Made by a program: the position numbers and the translations under genes. From Drosophila miranda (Eukaryota; Arthropoda; Insecta; Diptera; Drosophilidae), in NCBI RefSeq assembly GCF_003369915.1, contig NW_022881603.1, positions 5,501,249 to 5,565,248 on the forward strand: 64,000 bases of DNA, read 5' to 3'. This document shows, one piece after another, positions 21,029 to 31,994 of this stretch. Within the stretch, counting starts at the first letter, position 1, and the number at the start of each line of letters is the position of its first letter. The notes below the pieces were generated by a model. It did not search any database. It was not told the origin of the DNA and saw only the letters and a program-made list of their open reading frames with translations.

Positions 21029-22865
21029 CATACTTATTAGTAATATTATCAATTTCAATTGCTGGGCTTACGCAGATTTTAAGTTTTATAAAAGACTAAA
21101 TATATGTATCAATAAACAAGGTAAGCACTAGATATAACGGTAAAGAAACATAAAAAATTGGAATCAACGTGTCCACTGAATATTAATGTTAAGAAATTGG
21201 TTCTGGGTTCATCGTGGGAGCAAGCGTAAATGAAGGGATCTCATCCAATCAGCCAATTGACTTCCTTCAGGTCACCACAGCTCCATCGTTGCCATGGCGA
21301 ATTAGTGTGTGATCGTCGGCGAGATCCTCGTCCTCATTGTTCTCCAGTTGCTTTTGCCGCTTCAGACGCAGCTCGAATACCTCGCTGATGGCGTCGCGAA
21401 AGCAGATGAAGTTGTAATCAATGACGCCCTGCCGATTAAAGTTCTCCTCGCGCAGTATGCAGACCTCGCAGACCTCGCGCAGGAACTTGTTCACCTCTCG
21501 CAGATAGAGTATCGTATTGTTATTCAGCTTTATGAGACTAGAGCTGCCGCTGTCAAAGGCGGTTTCCTCCGAGCTGTAATGGTCATAGGCATATATCATC
21601 GACAAATGGAAATTTATCGAGGGCTTACCTGTATATACTGGACAGATCAATCACCACATCGATCATGTCGCAGCACAGCTCATAGGCTTGCATATCCACA
21701 GGTGAAGAGTCCGTTGCAATATAGATTTTAGAAACGACATCAAAGAGAAAGGCTTTCTCAATTCCAGAGTTCTGCAAATTGTTGTTGGATAAATAGTAGG
21801 AAAGTGGCTCGACAAAGTACAGAAATGACAAACCGGTATGAAGATATTGAGAAGGTTCTCTAGCGTTGGCAGCTGGGGAATTAGTTTCTGCACCACCTTG
21901 GAAAAGGCCTCGAAGATCGAGTGATCGTATATGGAGGTAAGATGGAAGCTCATACTTATTAGTAATATTATCAATTTCAATTGCTGGGCTTACGCAGATT
22001 TTAAGTTTTATAAAAGACTAAATATATGTATCAATAAACAAGGTAAGCACTAGATATAACGGTAAAGAAACATAAAAAATTGGAATCAACGTGTCCACTG
22101 AATATTAATGTTAAGAAATTGGTTCTGGGTTCATCGTGGGAGCAAGCGTAAATGAAGGGATCTCATCCAATCAGCCAATTGACTTCCTTCAGGTCACCAC
22201 AGCTCCATCGTTGCCATGGCGAATTAGTGTGTGATCGTCGGCGATATCCTCGTCCTCATTGTTCTCCAGTTGCTTTTGCCGCTTCAGACGCAGCTCGAAT
22301 ACCTCGCTGATGGCGTCGCGAAAGCAGATGAAGTTGTAATCAATGACGCCCTGCCGATTAAAGTTCTCCTCGCGCAGTATGCAGACCAAGGCCAGGAACT
22401 TGTTCACCTCTCGCAGATAGAGTATCGTATTGTTATTCAGCTTTATGAGACTAGAGCTGCCGCTGTCAAAGGCGGTTTCCTCCGAGCTGTAATGGTCATA
22501 GGCATATATCATCGACAAATGGAAATTTATCGAGGGCTTACCTGTATATACTGGACAGATCAATCACCACATCGATCATGTCGCAGCACAGCTCATAGGC
22601 TTGCATATCCACAGGTGAAGAGTCCGTTGCAATATAGATTTTAGAAACCACATCAAAGAGAAAGGCTTTCTCAATTCCAGAGTTCTGCAAATTGTTGTTG
22701 GATAAATAGTAGGAAAGTGGCTCGACAAAGTACAGAAATGACAAACCGGTATGAAGATGTTGAGAAGGTTCTCTAGCGTTGGCAGCTGGGGAATTAGTTT
22801 CTGCACCACCTTGGAAAAGGCCTCGAAGATCGAGTGATCGTATATGGAGGTAAGATGGAAGCTCA
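21029..22865. repeat. tandem duplication of the RagC-D 3' half (units of about 0.92 kb)
   Basis: Unit A is 21029-21952 and unit B 21953-22865. They are almost identical; the offset is 922 bp downstream of a 9-bp insertion in unit A (near 21466-21482) and 913 bp upstream of it. Both contain RagC-D 3'-flanking DNA, the last two coding exons and part of the middle exon. At the joint the exon sequence GGAAGCTCA is fused to CATACTTATTAG, with two to three bases of microhomology (CA/CAT), as in break repair or replication slippage. Confidence 0.92.
21267..21952 (-). pseudogene. RagC-D: truncated second copy of RagC-D (last exons only)
   Basis: Minus-strand exons 21834-21952 (truncated middle exon), 21629-21771 and 21267-21573 duplicate the end of RagC-D. 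They keep splice sites and stop but have no start, GTPase domain or promoter. Unit A has a 9-bp insertion that turns the [12 protein letters not shown] stretch into [15 protein letters not shown], and Leu replaces Ile in the EDIADDH tail. The change is confined to the orphan copy, as expected without constraint. It could act as an alternative 3' end if transcripts read through. Confidence 0.9.
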
Positions 22866-23632
22866 GATGGATCTGGTTGAGACCCGCCTCGCTTAGATCG
22901 TCTGATGACCGCTGATGTATATCACGTTGCGATTCCATTTTTGAATCATCGCTTATTCCGTCAACCTGCGGGTGGAGTGGCAGTGGGAATTAAGCAGCTG
23001 CCTTGATAAGCAACAGCCGTATCTGAACTCACTTTGTGTATGAAAACCTCGAACTTGATTCGCTGGTTCACTTTGTAAGCCTTTATCACTGTGTTTTTGA
23101 ACTTGGTTAGGGCCTCGTTGTAGTCATCCTTGGCATCAATGACAAACACTAAGGCCCCGCAACCACCAAAGATCATGTCCGAGTCGAAGGTGGGCTCAAT
23201 GAAATCGATTTGGCCAGGAAAGTCCCAAATTTGAAACTGCACAAAGCTGGAATTGTTGATGTCGTCCTTGACGATCTTGCTCGTCGATTCGAGGAAGAGC
23301 GTCTCATTGGGCGACATTTTGTGGAACACAACCTTTTGAATTGAACTCTTGCCGGATCTGCGCAGTCCCATTAGTAAAATACGCGGCTTCGTTTCGCTGC
23401 TGCCCGTCGAATTGGGCTCCATTTCTAGACCATCCTGATTGTAGGTCCCATATCCGAAATCCTTCGGGAATGTATCTGCTGGGTAGTGGCCGTCGTCGTA
23501 ACTCTGTTGATATGCAAATCAGTCATGCTTTGCTTGATTGGAATGGAATGGGGAAAAGAAAAGCGTGTGAAGGGCGGAGGCTGCTGCTGCTGCGGCACCA
23601 ACACTGATACGGTTTCATTGTTTACTTGCCAT
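22189..23632 (-). CDS. RagC-D: Rag GTPase C/D (mTORC1 amino-acid sensing)
   Basis: RagC/D pairs with RagA/B on the lysosome and, when bound to GDP, recruits mTORC1. Exons are 23630-23632, 23033-23503, 22747-22965, 22542-22684 and 22189-22486, giving 378 codons with a stop, the family's usual size. The G domain shows [12 protein letters not shown] (P-loop, about residues 45-56), WDFPGQ (G3) and [10 protein letters not shown]. The C-terminal half is the roadblock-like dimerisation part ([36 protein letters not shown]). The first intron follows the ATG directly and has a GC donor (GCAAGT). All later introns are GT-AG. The frame is intact. Its 3' half is duplicated next door. Confidence 0.93.
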
Positions 23633-23823
23633 TGTGGTAGCTAGGCTCGTATCCCGTCCTCTCGTCTTTAGTTAGTTACTTGGACGCCAACTTGATTGGA
23701 GACTGCGCTTGTATTCAACGTTATTCCGACTAACTAGTTTAGTTTACTTAATTTTTCGTATTAAAAGTTTCTTATCGGAATTAAAGTGTGTTCACATCGG
23801 CAATCAGCTGATTGGGAAAATTA

Positions 23824-23850
23824 TTGTGTCGATAAGTCGATAGAAATCAG
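23824..23850. promoter_or_regulatory. DRE-like element upstream of RagC-D
   Basis: GTCGATAAGTCGATAG, near an E-box-like CAGCTG, lies about 200 bp upstream of the RagC-D start. It resembles the DNA replication-related element TATCGATA of fly housekeeping promoters, but only loosely. Confidence 0.3.
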
Positions 23851-23970
23851 CTGCAGTTGCTAGCAATTTAGCTTTGCCACCATGTTTGCCTCACACACCT
23901 TGCATCTTGTAATACTTTTGAGTATTTCCAGATTATTCCAGTATTTCTTAAGACTCGTTATTCACTCACC

Positions 23971-24478
23971 TCGTTGTGCTAATCCAATCATGTAGAAATG
24001 CCATTTGAATCCTTTTCCGGGGCCCCAACGAATATCATTTCGTGATCAGCATACAATTCCTGATCGTTTGCCATTAATCTTAATTTTTTCACTTAATAAG
24101 TGGATAACGGAGATTTTTCACACTTTCACCTGGAGGTGTCGCTTTTGGTAATTACACATAGATGTAGTTAATATGTAATAAATGTGTAATTAGCGTGTAC
24201 TTAACAATTAGAGTTTGTTCGAAATTCTTCTTGAACTTCTTTGTTTAAACATTATTTTATAAACAAGCGAATAAAGATGAGAACTTAGAGTTATCCAGTT
24301 TCGTAGGAAAGTAAATCATCAATCGGGTAAAATTATATTTTGAGGGCTGAGGGTCCTAACTAGTTAGTAGTATTCAACCGAATATCAAAATCGAGGAATA
24401 TCAGTACAAATACTTCGTCAATATATTTATGGTGTACTTTGAAATTTGTGACGTATTTTTGGTATTTTTCGGAGGGTC
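23971..24478 (-). repeat. dispersed repeat, copy 4, abutting mRpS17 start, with ORF remnant
   Basis: Read on the minus strand it follows copy 1 along its length: GACCCTCCGAAAAATACC..., the CTAACTAGTTAGGACCCTCAG block, TTTATTCG...AATGTTTAAAC, AAATCTCCGTT, then an ATG frame (24077 down) reading ANDQELYADHEMIFVG with in-frame stops before a GTGAGT. The TATTTTTGG end lies about 75 bp upstream of the mRpS17 ATG on the other strand. Confidence 0.65.
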
Positions 24479-24552
24479 AGACCGATAAGGGAACTCCTTT
24501 TTCGAACTTGCATATAAACAAATTGATATTAATTAAAATTTGCTCAAAGAGG

Positions 24553-25086
24553 ATGTCGAGGCGTGGACGATTGTTGATGGGCCAATGCATGCCCTGCATC
24601 AAGCAAAATGCCTCCAAGATACGCATACGCCGCATGGAACTGGACAAGAATCTGAATATGGTTTGTTGCCGCTTTCAGCAAACAGTAGCATGGGATTCAC
24701 TTAGTTTCCATTTCTCTTACGTTTAGTACTTTAAAAAGGACGACTTTTACTTTGCCCACGATCCGCAAAAGGTGTGCAAGACCGGCGACGTGGTCCTGAT
24801 ACGAGAGCTCCCCGAGCGTATGACCCGCCTCATCACGCATGCTGTAGAAAAAGTGGTATATCCGCTTGGTGACATAACCGATCCCATCACTGGCAAAAAA
24901 GTGGTGGTCGGTAAGTACCGCGAGGATATCGAGATGGCCAACGAGCTGTTCGGTAAGTCGAAGAAGTCCTTCGACTATGACAAGGCCCCACCACGTGGTC
25001 GCCTCGAGGGCACCAAAGACTTTACCCACGGCGAGACGTACATCAAATACCATGAAGATGGCAAAGATCAGCCCTTTGCGGTCTGA
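24553..25086 (+). CDS. mRpS17: mitochondrial ribosomal protein S17
   Basis: Small-subunit protein of the mitochondrial ribosome, an uS17 homologue that binds 12S rRNA. Exon 1 is 24553-24660 (36 codons) and exon 2 24727-25086, joined across a 66-nt intron with a weak GTTTGT donor and a TTTAG acceptor. The 155-residue product starts MSRRGRLLMGQCMPCIK. It has the OB-fold core typical of S17 (VCKTGDVVLIRELPERMTR, ITHAVEKVVYPLGDITDP) and a charged C-terminus. No lesion is seen. An AATAAA at about 25187 lies 100 bp past the stop. The promoter side is occupied by dispersed-repeat copy 4. Confidence 0.93.
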
Positions 25087-25368
25087 TAAGTTTGGTATAT
25101 CTACATATATAAGCTTAGTATTCGTTAAGTTTGCAAATGTCTGCTATCTATGATCTAATAGATCGTGCCCCAGAAGAGCCGGCCCAATAAAAGAGTCTGA
25201 TTAAAAGATTTCTTTAAATATTTTATTTAAATTGTCGATAATGTATTTGCATGTCTTATTTGATTGCTTTCTTTACGTATAAATGTATTCATTTACACTT
25301 TCGGCCATCCATCTGATCAACAGTTTTTTTTTTCGTTGACTCGTATTTTCCTAATTTAAAAAGTGTTC

Positions 25369-26934
25369 TTCGAAGAAAAATGCAATAGGCTAAACCTGTC
25401 ATTCAATCCGGTGAAGTCTAAAGTGATTTACTTCAACAATCGTAGAGCTGCGCTAAATATCTCGCATCAAGGAGTTGAGATCAGACAAGTAGAGCAGATC
25501 AAATACCTAGGCAGGACTATCTCAGCAAACAACTCAGCCCCTGGTCACATTGATCTGGCCATCTCGGAATCGAACAGAAACTGTGCGTTTCTCAGATTAC
25601 TCAGTGGGTGTCACTATGGTATCAGCCCCAAAAGAGGGCTTATATTTTACAAGGCATTTGTCAGAAGTAGGCTAGAGTACGCGTGCTCATCATTTTGCAA
25701 CCTGTCCAAATCTTCCTTGGCCAAAATCAAATCCCACTGCAACCATCACCTCAGAAAGTCGCTTGGTCTGATAATCTGCACTCCCGTTCCTATCATATAT
25801 CACATGGCAGAAGAACTTCCCCCGGACTACAGGATGAGATTCCTGGCGGCGAAAGAGTTGGTTAAGGTGTTTGCATTTAATCTCACAGCAAGTGAAACAG
25901 TGTCAGCAAATAGGGATTTAAACACGGGCTACGCTAAGGCATATCGGGAGTTTGGCAGCATAATAGATAGAGTTGAGGTTTTCGAGGCCACAGCTTCGTT
26001 TTGTACTAAAATTAGCTCCGACTTAGAATTTTTCAAGGGTTCTGCACCCAACAAGCACGCTATAGACCAGGCAGGGATCATGCTGCTCCACGGGGAAAAG
26101 AAGGATCAGCTGACAAAGGGTGGTTTTGAAATCTATTACACGGATGGGTCAGTCGCAGATGGGCATTCCAGCGCCGCTTTCCTGCACGATAGGACAGGTT
26201 TTTTAGATAGCTATTACACGCACAAAACCCTTTCCTCGTTGTCCGCCGAGCTCCTTGCTATCGAGAAGGCATTAGACCATGCTATTTTGTACAATTTTCC
26301 TCGTGTCGCGCTCCTGACAGACAGCAGAAACGGGGCCCTCATTCTGGCGAAGAACATTCAGGATAACTCTATCGCCCACAAAATCAGAGAAAAGATCCAA
26401 CAAAATCCACATCTAAGAACTGTAGAGGTTCACTACATTCCCGGACACGCTAACATCCCTCAGAACACTTCAGTTGACGCAGCAGCCAAAGAAGCCCACA
26501 GACGAGGAAAATACACAGTGGTTAAATGGAACCTTAAAGACGCTATGTGCGAAATACACAGAATCTTAAAAGCAGAATGGGAGAGAGAATACGCCGAGTT
26601 TGCTAGTATCAAGCACCGAGGTTACTGCTCGCTTTTCCTAAATAAAACTAAGCTTAAAGCCATTGACGCTAAAAGAATCAACAGACTGCTTAGTGGTAAC
26701 GCATTCGATAGGCACACTCTCGCCAAAATGCATATAGTTCCTATATGTGATACATGCGATAGTATCGATAACGCCTCGCATTTAATTTTCAATTGTACAA
26801 AGTACAACACAACAAGGCAAAACTTCCCATCTCTAAGAAAATATAATGATATTTACAAATTCTTTGAAAAAGAAAACATCAGCGCGTACCAAACACTAAT
26901 TGACTTCATCGACGAAATTGATGTAAAGCTATAA
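25369..26934 (+). CDS. ORF2 C-terminal fragment: RT end, RNase H, CCHC
   Basis: The frame is open from the element's 5' edge to the stop at 26932-26934 (521 codons). It starts in the RT thumb region (NPVKSKVIYF, QIKYLGRTIS), continues through FYKAFVRSRLEYACSSF and then RNase H. The RNase H shows YYTDGSVADG (Asp), SAELLAIEKAL (Glu), LLTDSRNGAL (Asp) and HYIPGHANIPQN. The end has CDTCDSIDNASHLIFNC, the Cys/His motif of I- and Jockey-type ORF2 proteins. Absence of stops with loss of the RT palm shows a recent, dead-on-arrival insertion. RNase H presence favours the I/LOA side over Jockey. Confidence 0.9.
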   Translation, partial: FEEKCNRLNLSFNPVKSKVIYFNNRRAALNISHQGVEIRQVEQIKYLGRTISANNSAPGHIDLAISESNRNCAFLRLLSGCHYGISPKRGLIFYKAFVRSRLEYACSSFCNLSKSSLAKIKSHCNHHLRKSLGLIICTPVPIIYHMAEELPPDYRMRFLAAKELVKVFAFNLTASETVSANRDLNTGYAKAYREFGSIIDRVEVFEATASFCTKISSDLEFFKGSAPNKHAIDQAGIMLLHGEKKDQLTKGGFEIYYTDGSVADGHSSAAFLHDRTGFLDSYYTHKTLSSLSAELLAIEKALDHAILYNFPRVALLTDSRNGALILAKNIQDNSIAHKIREKIQQNPHLRTVEVHYIPGHANIPQNTSVDAAAKEAHRRGKYTVVKWNLKDAMCEIHRILKAEWEREYAEFASIKHRGYCSLFLNKTKLKAIDAKRINRLLSGNAFDRHTLAKMHIVPICDTCDSIDNASHLIFNCTKYNTTRQNFPSLRKYNDIYKFFEKENISAYQTLIDFIDEIDVKL

Positions 26935-27064
26935 ACAGTACTCCAACATCTTCTATTCTTTGACTTGGCAATTTCCACCTTCAAAAGGCGGGCGGCCAAA
27001 TAATCCCACGCTACTCACGGGTAGCTTGGTAACTTCAACCCTAAAAAAAAAAAAAAATAAAAAA
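25369..27064 (+). mobile_element. 5'-truncated I-like non-LTR retrotransposon
   Basis: Flanked by a perfect 12-bp target duplication TAAAAAGTGTTC (25357-25368 and 27065-27076) and ending in an A-rich tail with TAA units (27041-27064), the signature of target-primed reverse transcription. The insert starts abruptly inside an ORF2-like frame. It lies in the short 3' space between mRpS17 and the Myrf homologue, whose 3' ends converge. Confidence 0.93.
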
Positions 27065-27204
27065 TAAAAAGTGTTCCATTTTGGTGCCTTGACAATGCAG
27101 CATGTCGCATGCCGCTTGAACATATTTTACTCGTATATGGTATATATATGCATTTCTGGAGATTCAGATTAAGATTCAATCCGTGCCATAAATTAAATTG
27201 TAAA

Positions 27205-30200
27205 CTAATCACAATCTCTTACGATTCTAAAGTTGTACTGGAGTATAGGGTTCGCCAGGTGAGCGCTATCATCGCATAGTTTTTGCTGCAAACAAAAAAT
27301 TATCGGTTTGAATGAGGTCCTGAAGTGGTTCTTGAATATCTGCCCAGCACTCACCTGCTCCAGATCGTGGCTAGCGCGCAGCATAAAGTCGCGCAATAAG
27401 TAGCCGTGCTCGGGCATGTCGAGGGCCAGGATCAGTTTGTTGTTGCCCAGCTGCTTGAGGATTTTCACTCCACTGCTGGGAGGAACCTCATCGTCCTCGT
27501 TGAGTTGGGCATTTGCGTTCGCATTGGCCTTGGCCTGGTCCTCTTCAATGCAGATGGACCACTGCAGTGGCTTGTTCGAGCTGTCGAGGAGAAGAAAACT
27601 ATGTACTTTGGCTCTTCGTCTGGCTGTGACTCTGTAGCGACTCACTTGAAATGTAGCTCCAGATTGCTGGCCTGGAGATAACGCGACACTGGGACTATGT
27701 AGCTAACGTTCAGGGAGCTGCCCGCACTGGGACAGAACTTCTCTATGTCGATAGTGCTGTTGTATTGGGCGGCCAGGACGCAGCTGGTGACGCTCCAGCA
27801 ATCCAACTGAATGGGAGGGTGGTCAACCTCTGGCCTTGGCAGCTGCTCTAATGGTGTGCCCTGGCCCAGGCTCTGGTTTTCGATCGGTGCTGCCTGTGTA
27901 TCTGCGTTCTTGGCCTGGGCATCCGTGTTGTGGGAGCTCTCTCCCTGGACAAAGGTAGTCTCGTTGCTGGCCGACAACGCTGGTTGTGAGGCTAGTACGT
28001 CGTGATCCTGCTCCTGCTCGTCGGACTGAAGATCATCCTCCACATGCTGCTCCCTGACATTGGCATCTACGTTATCCGGCTGTGTTTTCGACGACGGCAG
28101 TTCCTCAAAGCAAACGGACTGTGGATGGGCGAATGGAAGGTGTAACCGTTTAAGTAAAGGCTTCTTGCGTTACCTGGCAATTATCGCTGACTGACTCATC
28201 GCCAGTGCATTCCGCCGGCTGGCCAAAGAGCCCCGTCTTCAGGGTCTTATGCACGATCCAGTCCAAACTGCGCTGATTGGCCGACCGCCTGCCCACGCTG
28301 GAGTCCCTCAGGCCCGTTTCCGGGAACACAAATCCAAAGAGCGCTGAGATGGGATTGTCTACAGACTCGTTGGTGTTGCTTAGATTCTGCAGGTCGAGGG
28401 CATCGGGATTTTCATGCCCACCGCTGCTTTTGTGGACAGGAAGCGCCGCCGGGGGTGGCGCGTCCAGGGCCTGGGAGAGAGTGCTCTGGGCCGGTTCGGT
28501 GCTGACCTTGTTGGTGGTAAGCGCCAGGTTCGCCGTGGGTGGTGACACCGTCTTGTACACATTGTAGATGACCGCGTCCCCAGTGTTCAGCTTGCGGATG
28601 GCCTGACCGACGGTCCCCCGACATCCGACGAGTGGGATGCTCCCTCTGCTCCCTCCGAAGTGGTACTGGCAATGGTTCCCACTACCACAATGTGCTCGTC
28701 CAGCTTTAGGGCCGACAAAGGCTGCTTCCCCCCCACCAACTGCTGCTGCTGCGCATCAATGTCTATGGAGTTATTCTCAAAGTCTTGGGGCAGGGAAATG
28801 GCTTGCGACTGGCTCTGGGACGACTGTGTGGGCTTTTCGGATGAGGATGAGGGGGCGCTCGTTTCATTGGCGCCGGCTGGAGGCGGTGCCCCTCCCCGTA
28901 CACCGTGCACAGCCTGGAGCGCCTTCTGACTGGCCGCCTGCCGCAGAACCTCTTGGGACAGCGGCCACTTGGTCTTCTTGCTGCTGATGGTCTTGTTGCT
29001 GAACCTCGGCGCCGATGTCGTGATGCGACTGTGTTTCAGGGACTGCTGTTGCTGCTGTTGCTGGAGGTTCACCTGCGGCTTGGTCTTAACGGCGGCCTGC
29101 TCCTCGGCCTCATCTTCCCCGGGGCGTGGGACCAAGGCAGAGGCGGGTGGTCGGGATGTACTCGTGGCGTACATCAGACTGGGCCAGGCCACGTGCGTCT
29201 TGTTCTTGAAGAGTGTGTGCAGGCTGTGCTGAAAGTAGTGCCTATCCTCCTCGCTCAGGTGCATGGGCGTGTCCGTGCGGAAAATGTGACTGTTGCCAAA
29301 GAGCTGGTAACCGTCCAGCTGCTGCTGCTTGTTGTGCTCCACAAAGTACAGCGTGGACACAGCAGCCAGGCTGCAATGGGAATCGGAACAGGGAATATCG
29401 GGATTAGGTGGGGTGTAAATTGTGCGGAGACTTCTCTCCTACCAGGCTGCCATCACGATGATCAGCACAAAGATGCCAATCTGCAGGGAGCGGCTGGAGC
29501 AGATCTCGTAGCCATCCCGCCGACTGATGTAGGACTTGAGGGCCCCTCTGTCCGGCAGCAGACAACGCGGCTCCAGCAGGTCCTTGGCACGCAGTTGGTG
29601 GCTGTTGTGGCTGTTGTTGGCCCGCTCCAGATGCTCGATGCGCGTCTCCAGGGAGCCGGTGACCTTGCACAGCTCCTTGACGGCCCCAATGTTCTCCATG
29701 AGGATGCGGTCCTATCAAAGGAGTCAAGAGAATGGAGTCTCGTTTTGCATTGAGAGCTTAGATGGATCTCACCTTGTTGACCAGCAGAAAGTTCTCGATG
29801 ACATCGCCATTGGGCAGGACAACGCTGCCAGCCTCTTGCACCGCATCCGGGATCACCTCGCGTACCTCCTGGGCAATGACGCCAGTGTCGACAATCTCCC
29901 GCGTGTCGCTCTGTCGCCTCAGGCCCGAGTGAAGGGCGAACTCGGGCTCGTAGCGGTAGCGGACGATGCGTATCTTCTGGAGGTTGCGCAGCTGCACCGA
30001 GGTGTCCAGCTCCCCGATCTCTTGCTTGGCTCGACTGTCGCTGGGCTGGACAATGTGGCCGGAGACCTTCAGGTTGCCATGCACCACAAGACTTTCGTCC
30101 GGACGGTCCGTGTTGATGCCCACGCGGCCCACATGGAAGATGGACTCCTGGGTGAGGCCGCGCTGCCAGCACAGGTCCACGTCGGACTCGAATTGGCTGG

Positions 30201-31994
30201 GGTTGGAGGCGCGCACGATGATCCGCTCGCTGCCATGGCTCATCACAGGGAAGTTCCCGGAAATAGTGTGCACATGGAGGCCCACCACCAGCTGGAAGAA
30301 GCGCTGCTCCGGATTAGGGCGCCCCTTCTTGCGCATGTTGTTGTTGGTCGTCTCGGAGAAGTGCAGGCGGCCAACGGTGATCTTGCTAACGATATGCTTC
30401 TGGAGATCGATCCTGGAGATGGAGAAGGGGTTAACAGACGTACTCGTGTATTTGTATATTTTTGCTACTCACGGAACTGGATAGAATGGCTTCTTGGATC
30501 GGTCCGACTGGCTCTGCTCCACGCGGATGGTCTGGTTGGGCGCCTCGAACTTGACGCCGTAGAAATGCAAGTGAAAGGATTTGATTTTCTCAAAGCCGGA
30601 CGGGGTCTTCACAAATTTGGCATCGCCCTGGAGTCGGGCATGGCAAGTAACCTGAAAGTGGTTCTTCTTCTGGCACACGTACGCGTCGTCCGAGACGCTG
30701 AAGTTGAATCCCTTGTCCGCATCGACGCGGTAGTAGATCACGGACAGCTCCTGCAGGCTCTGGTCGAACAGCTTGTGCCAGTTCTCCGGCTGGAAGGCAT
30801 TGAAGCGGATGCACTGCGTTTGGGCGGTGTCCCCCGCCTCGCTGCCCGACCAAGAGCCAGAGCCTGCCGCCGCGGGGCTCGACTGTCCGTCCAGGCTGTT
30901 GTCCGCCTGCGAGTGGATGCCGGACAGGGCCGGCGACACCGAGGCGGAGCAGTGTGAGTGGGCAGGTGTCTTGGCCAGGTCACTGACGCTCCCGTTGCCG
31001 GCCTCGTGGCTGTTGCTGTTGCTCTGGCTGTGGGGCGCGGTCAAGGAGTGGTGCGAGGCGCGCAGGGGACTCATCACCAGGCCCGCGTCCACCTTGGCCG
31101 TGGGCGAGAACTCCGCGCAATCCAGCGTCGTGGACATCTTCCGCTTACGGGACAGCGAGTGCACGGGCGTGGAGGGGGCCGAGGTGCGGTTCAGCGATAG
31201 CTGGCTGGTCCCAATCACCTGCACCCGGTCGCCGAGTCCCAGCGAGGAGGTCAACGTGCAGGTGGAGAGATTCTGGTAGCTGCCAGCACCGTAAATACCC
31301 GGACCTGGTCCCGGCTCAGGTCCTGGCCCTGGCCCGTTGTCGTAGTGCTGGTAGATCATTTGCTCCTGGACCATTTCCGGATGTGGCTGCACTTGCACCC
31401 GATGCTGCTGCAATTGATTGTGTAGATGCTGCATTATCTGCTGCTCGTTGAGTGGCTGGCACAGCAGGCTGCTGGGATTCATGATCAGCCCTGCCTCGTG
31501 CTTGATCCTCACATCCACCTGCGGCGGTGCAAAGTTATGTCCCACGACGTTCATCTGCTGCTGCTGTTGCTGCTGCTGCTGTTGCTGTTGCTGCTGCTGC
31601 TGTTGCTGTTGCTGCTGCTGATGCGACACGTACTGCATGTCTGTCTGCAGCATGCTGCCCGCCTGCGAATGCCCCATTGGTCCCAGATTCGAGTAGATGA
31701 GGTCCCCGCGCCCCGGCAGCAGCCCCAAGCCATGCGTCTCGTTCAGCGGACTGTAGGCGGGCTCAGAGCCCGAGTCTGGCGGACTCTCCGGCAGATGGCC
31801 ATGGACATGGGGCGTGCTGCTCAGGCTGATGGGCGGTGTGTGGGGCGATTCCATTTTGCTGGCGGCAGCTGCCGCGAGAACGTCATTGCCTCCATGCTGG
31901 GCGCTGCTGTCCTCGAGGCCACCCACTCCGGCCGTGACCTGCATGAACAGGTCCAGGGCATAGTTGTCGATCCCATCCAGTAGGTCTTGCCGAG
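27205..31994 (-). CDS. CG3328: myelin regulatory factor homologue, 5' end missing, one-base frameshift
   Basis: MYRF proteins are ER-membrane transcription factors that trimerise and cut themselves to release an Ndt80-type DNA-binding part. Exons: 30473-31994, 29773-30412, 29443-29711, 28174-29370, 27646-28118, 27355-27580, 27205-27285. In order: Gln/Pro-rich N-terminal region with polyQ, Ndt80-fold domain ([36 protein letters not shown]), chaperone autoprotease domain with the Ser/Lys dyad in [10 protein letters not shown], coiled coil, membrane segment [14 protein letters not shown], then a long lumenal tail. In exon 28174-29370 the frame shifts near 28619: SHSSDVGG is followed, one base short, by [18 protein letters not shown]. 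Restoring one base makes all exon phases fit. The first exon(s) lie upstream of 31994 and are not found; phase requires one base from them. The symbol is from memory. Confidence 0.85.
31549..31620 (-). repeat. CAG/CAA run coding polyglutamine
   Basis: About 24 codons, mostly CAG with CAA interruptions, within the N-terminal region of the Myrf homologue. Length is likely variable between individuals. Confidence 0.9.

Noticed and set aside
21309-22644. Paired plus-strand frames of about 140 codons
   Set aside because: Antisense to the two copies of the RagC-D last exons; their near identity only reflects the duplication.
28905-30957. Long plus-strand frames opposite the Myrf homologue
   Set aside because: They are antisense shadows of GC-rich coding exons; the minus-strand reading has clear domains and matching splice phases.
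31418-31983. Leucine- or cysteine-rich plus-strand frames
   Set aside because: These are reverse readings of the polyglutamine CAG tract.
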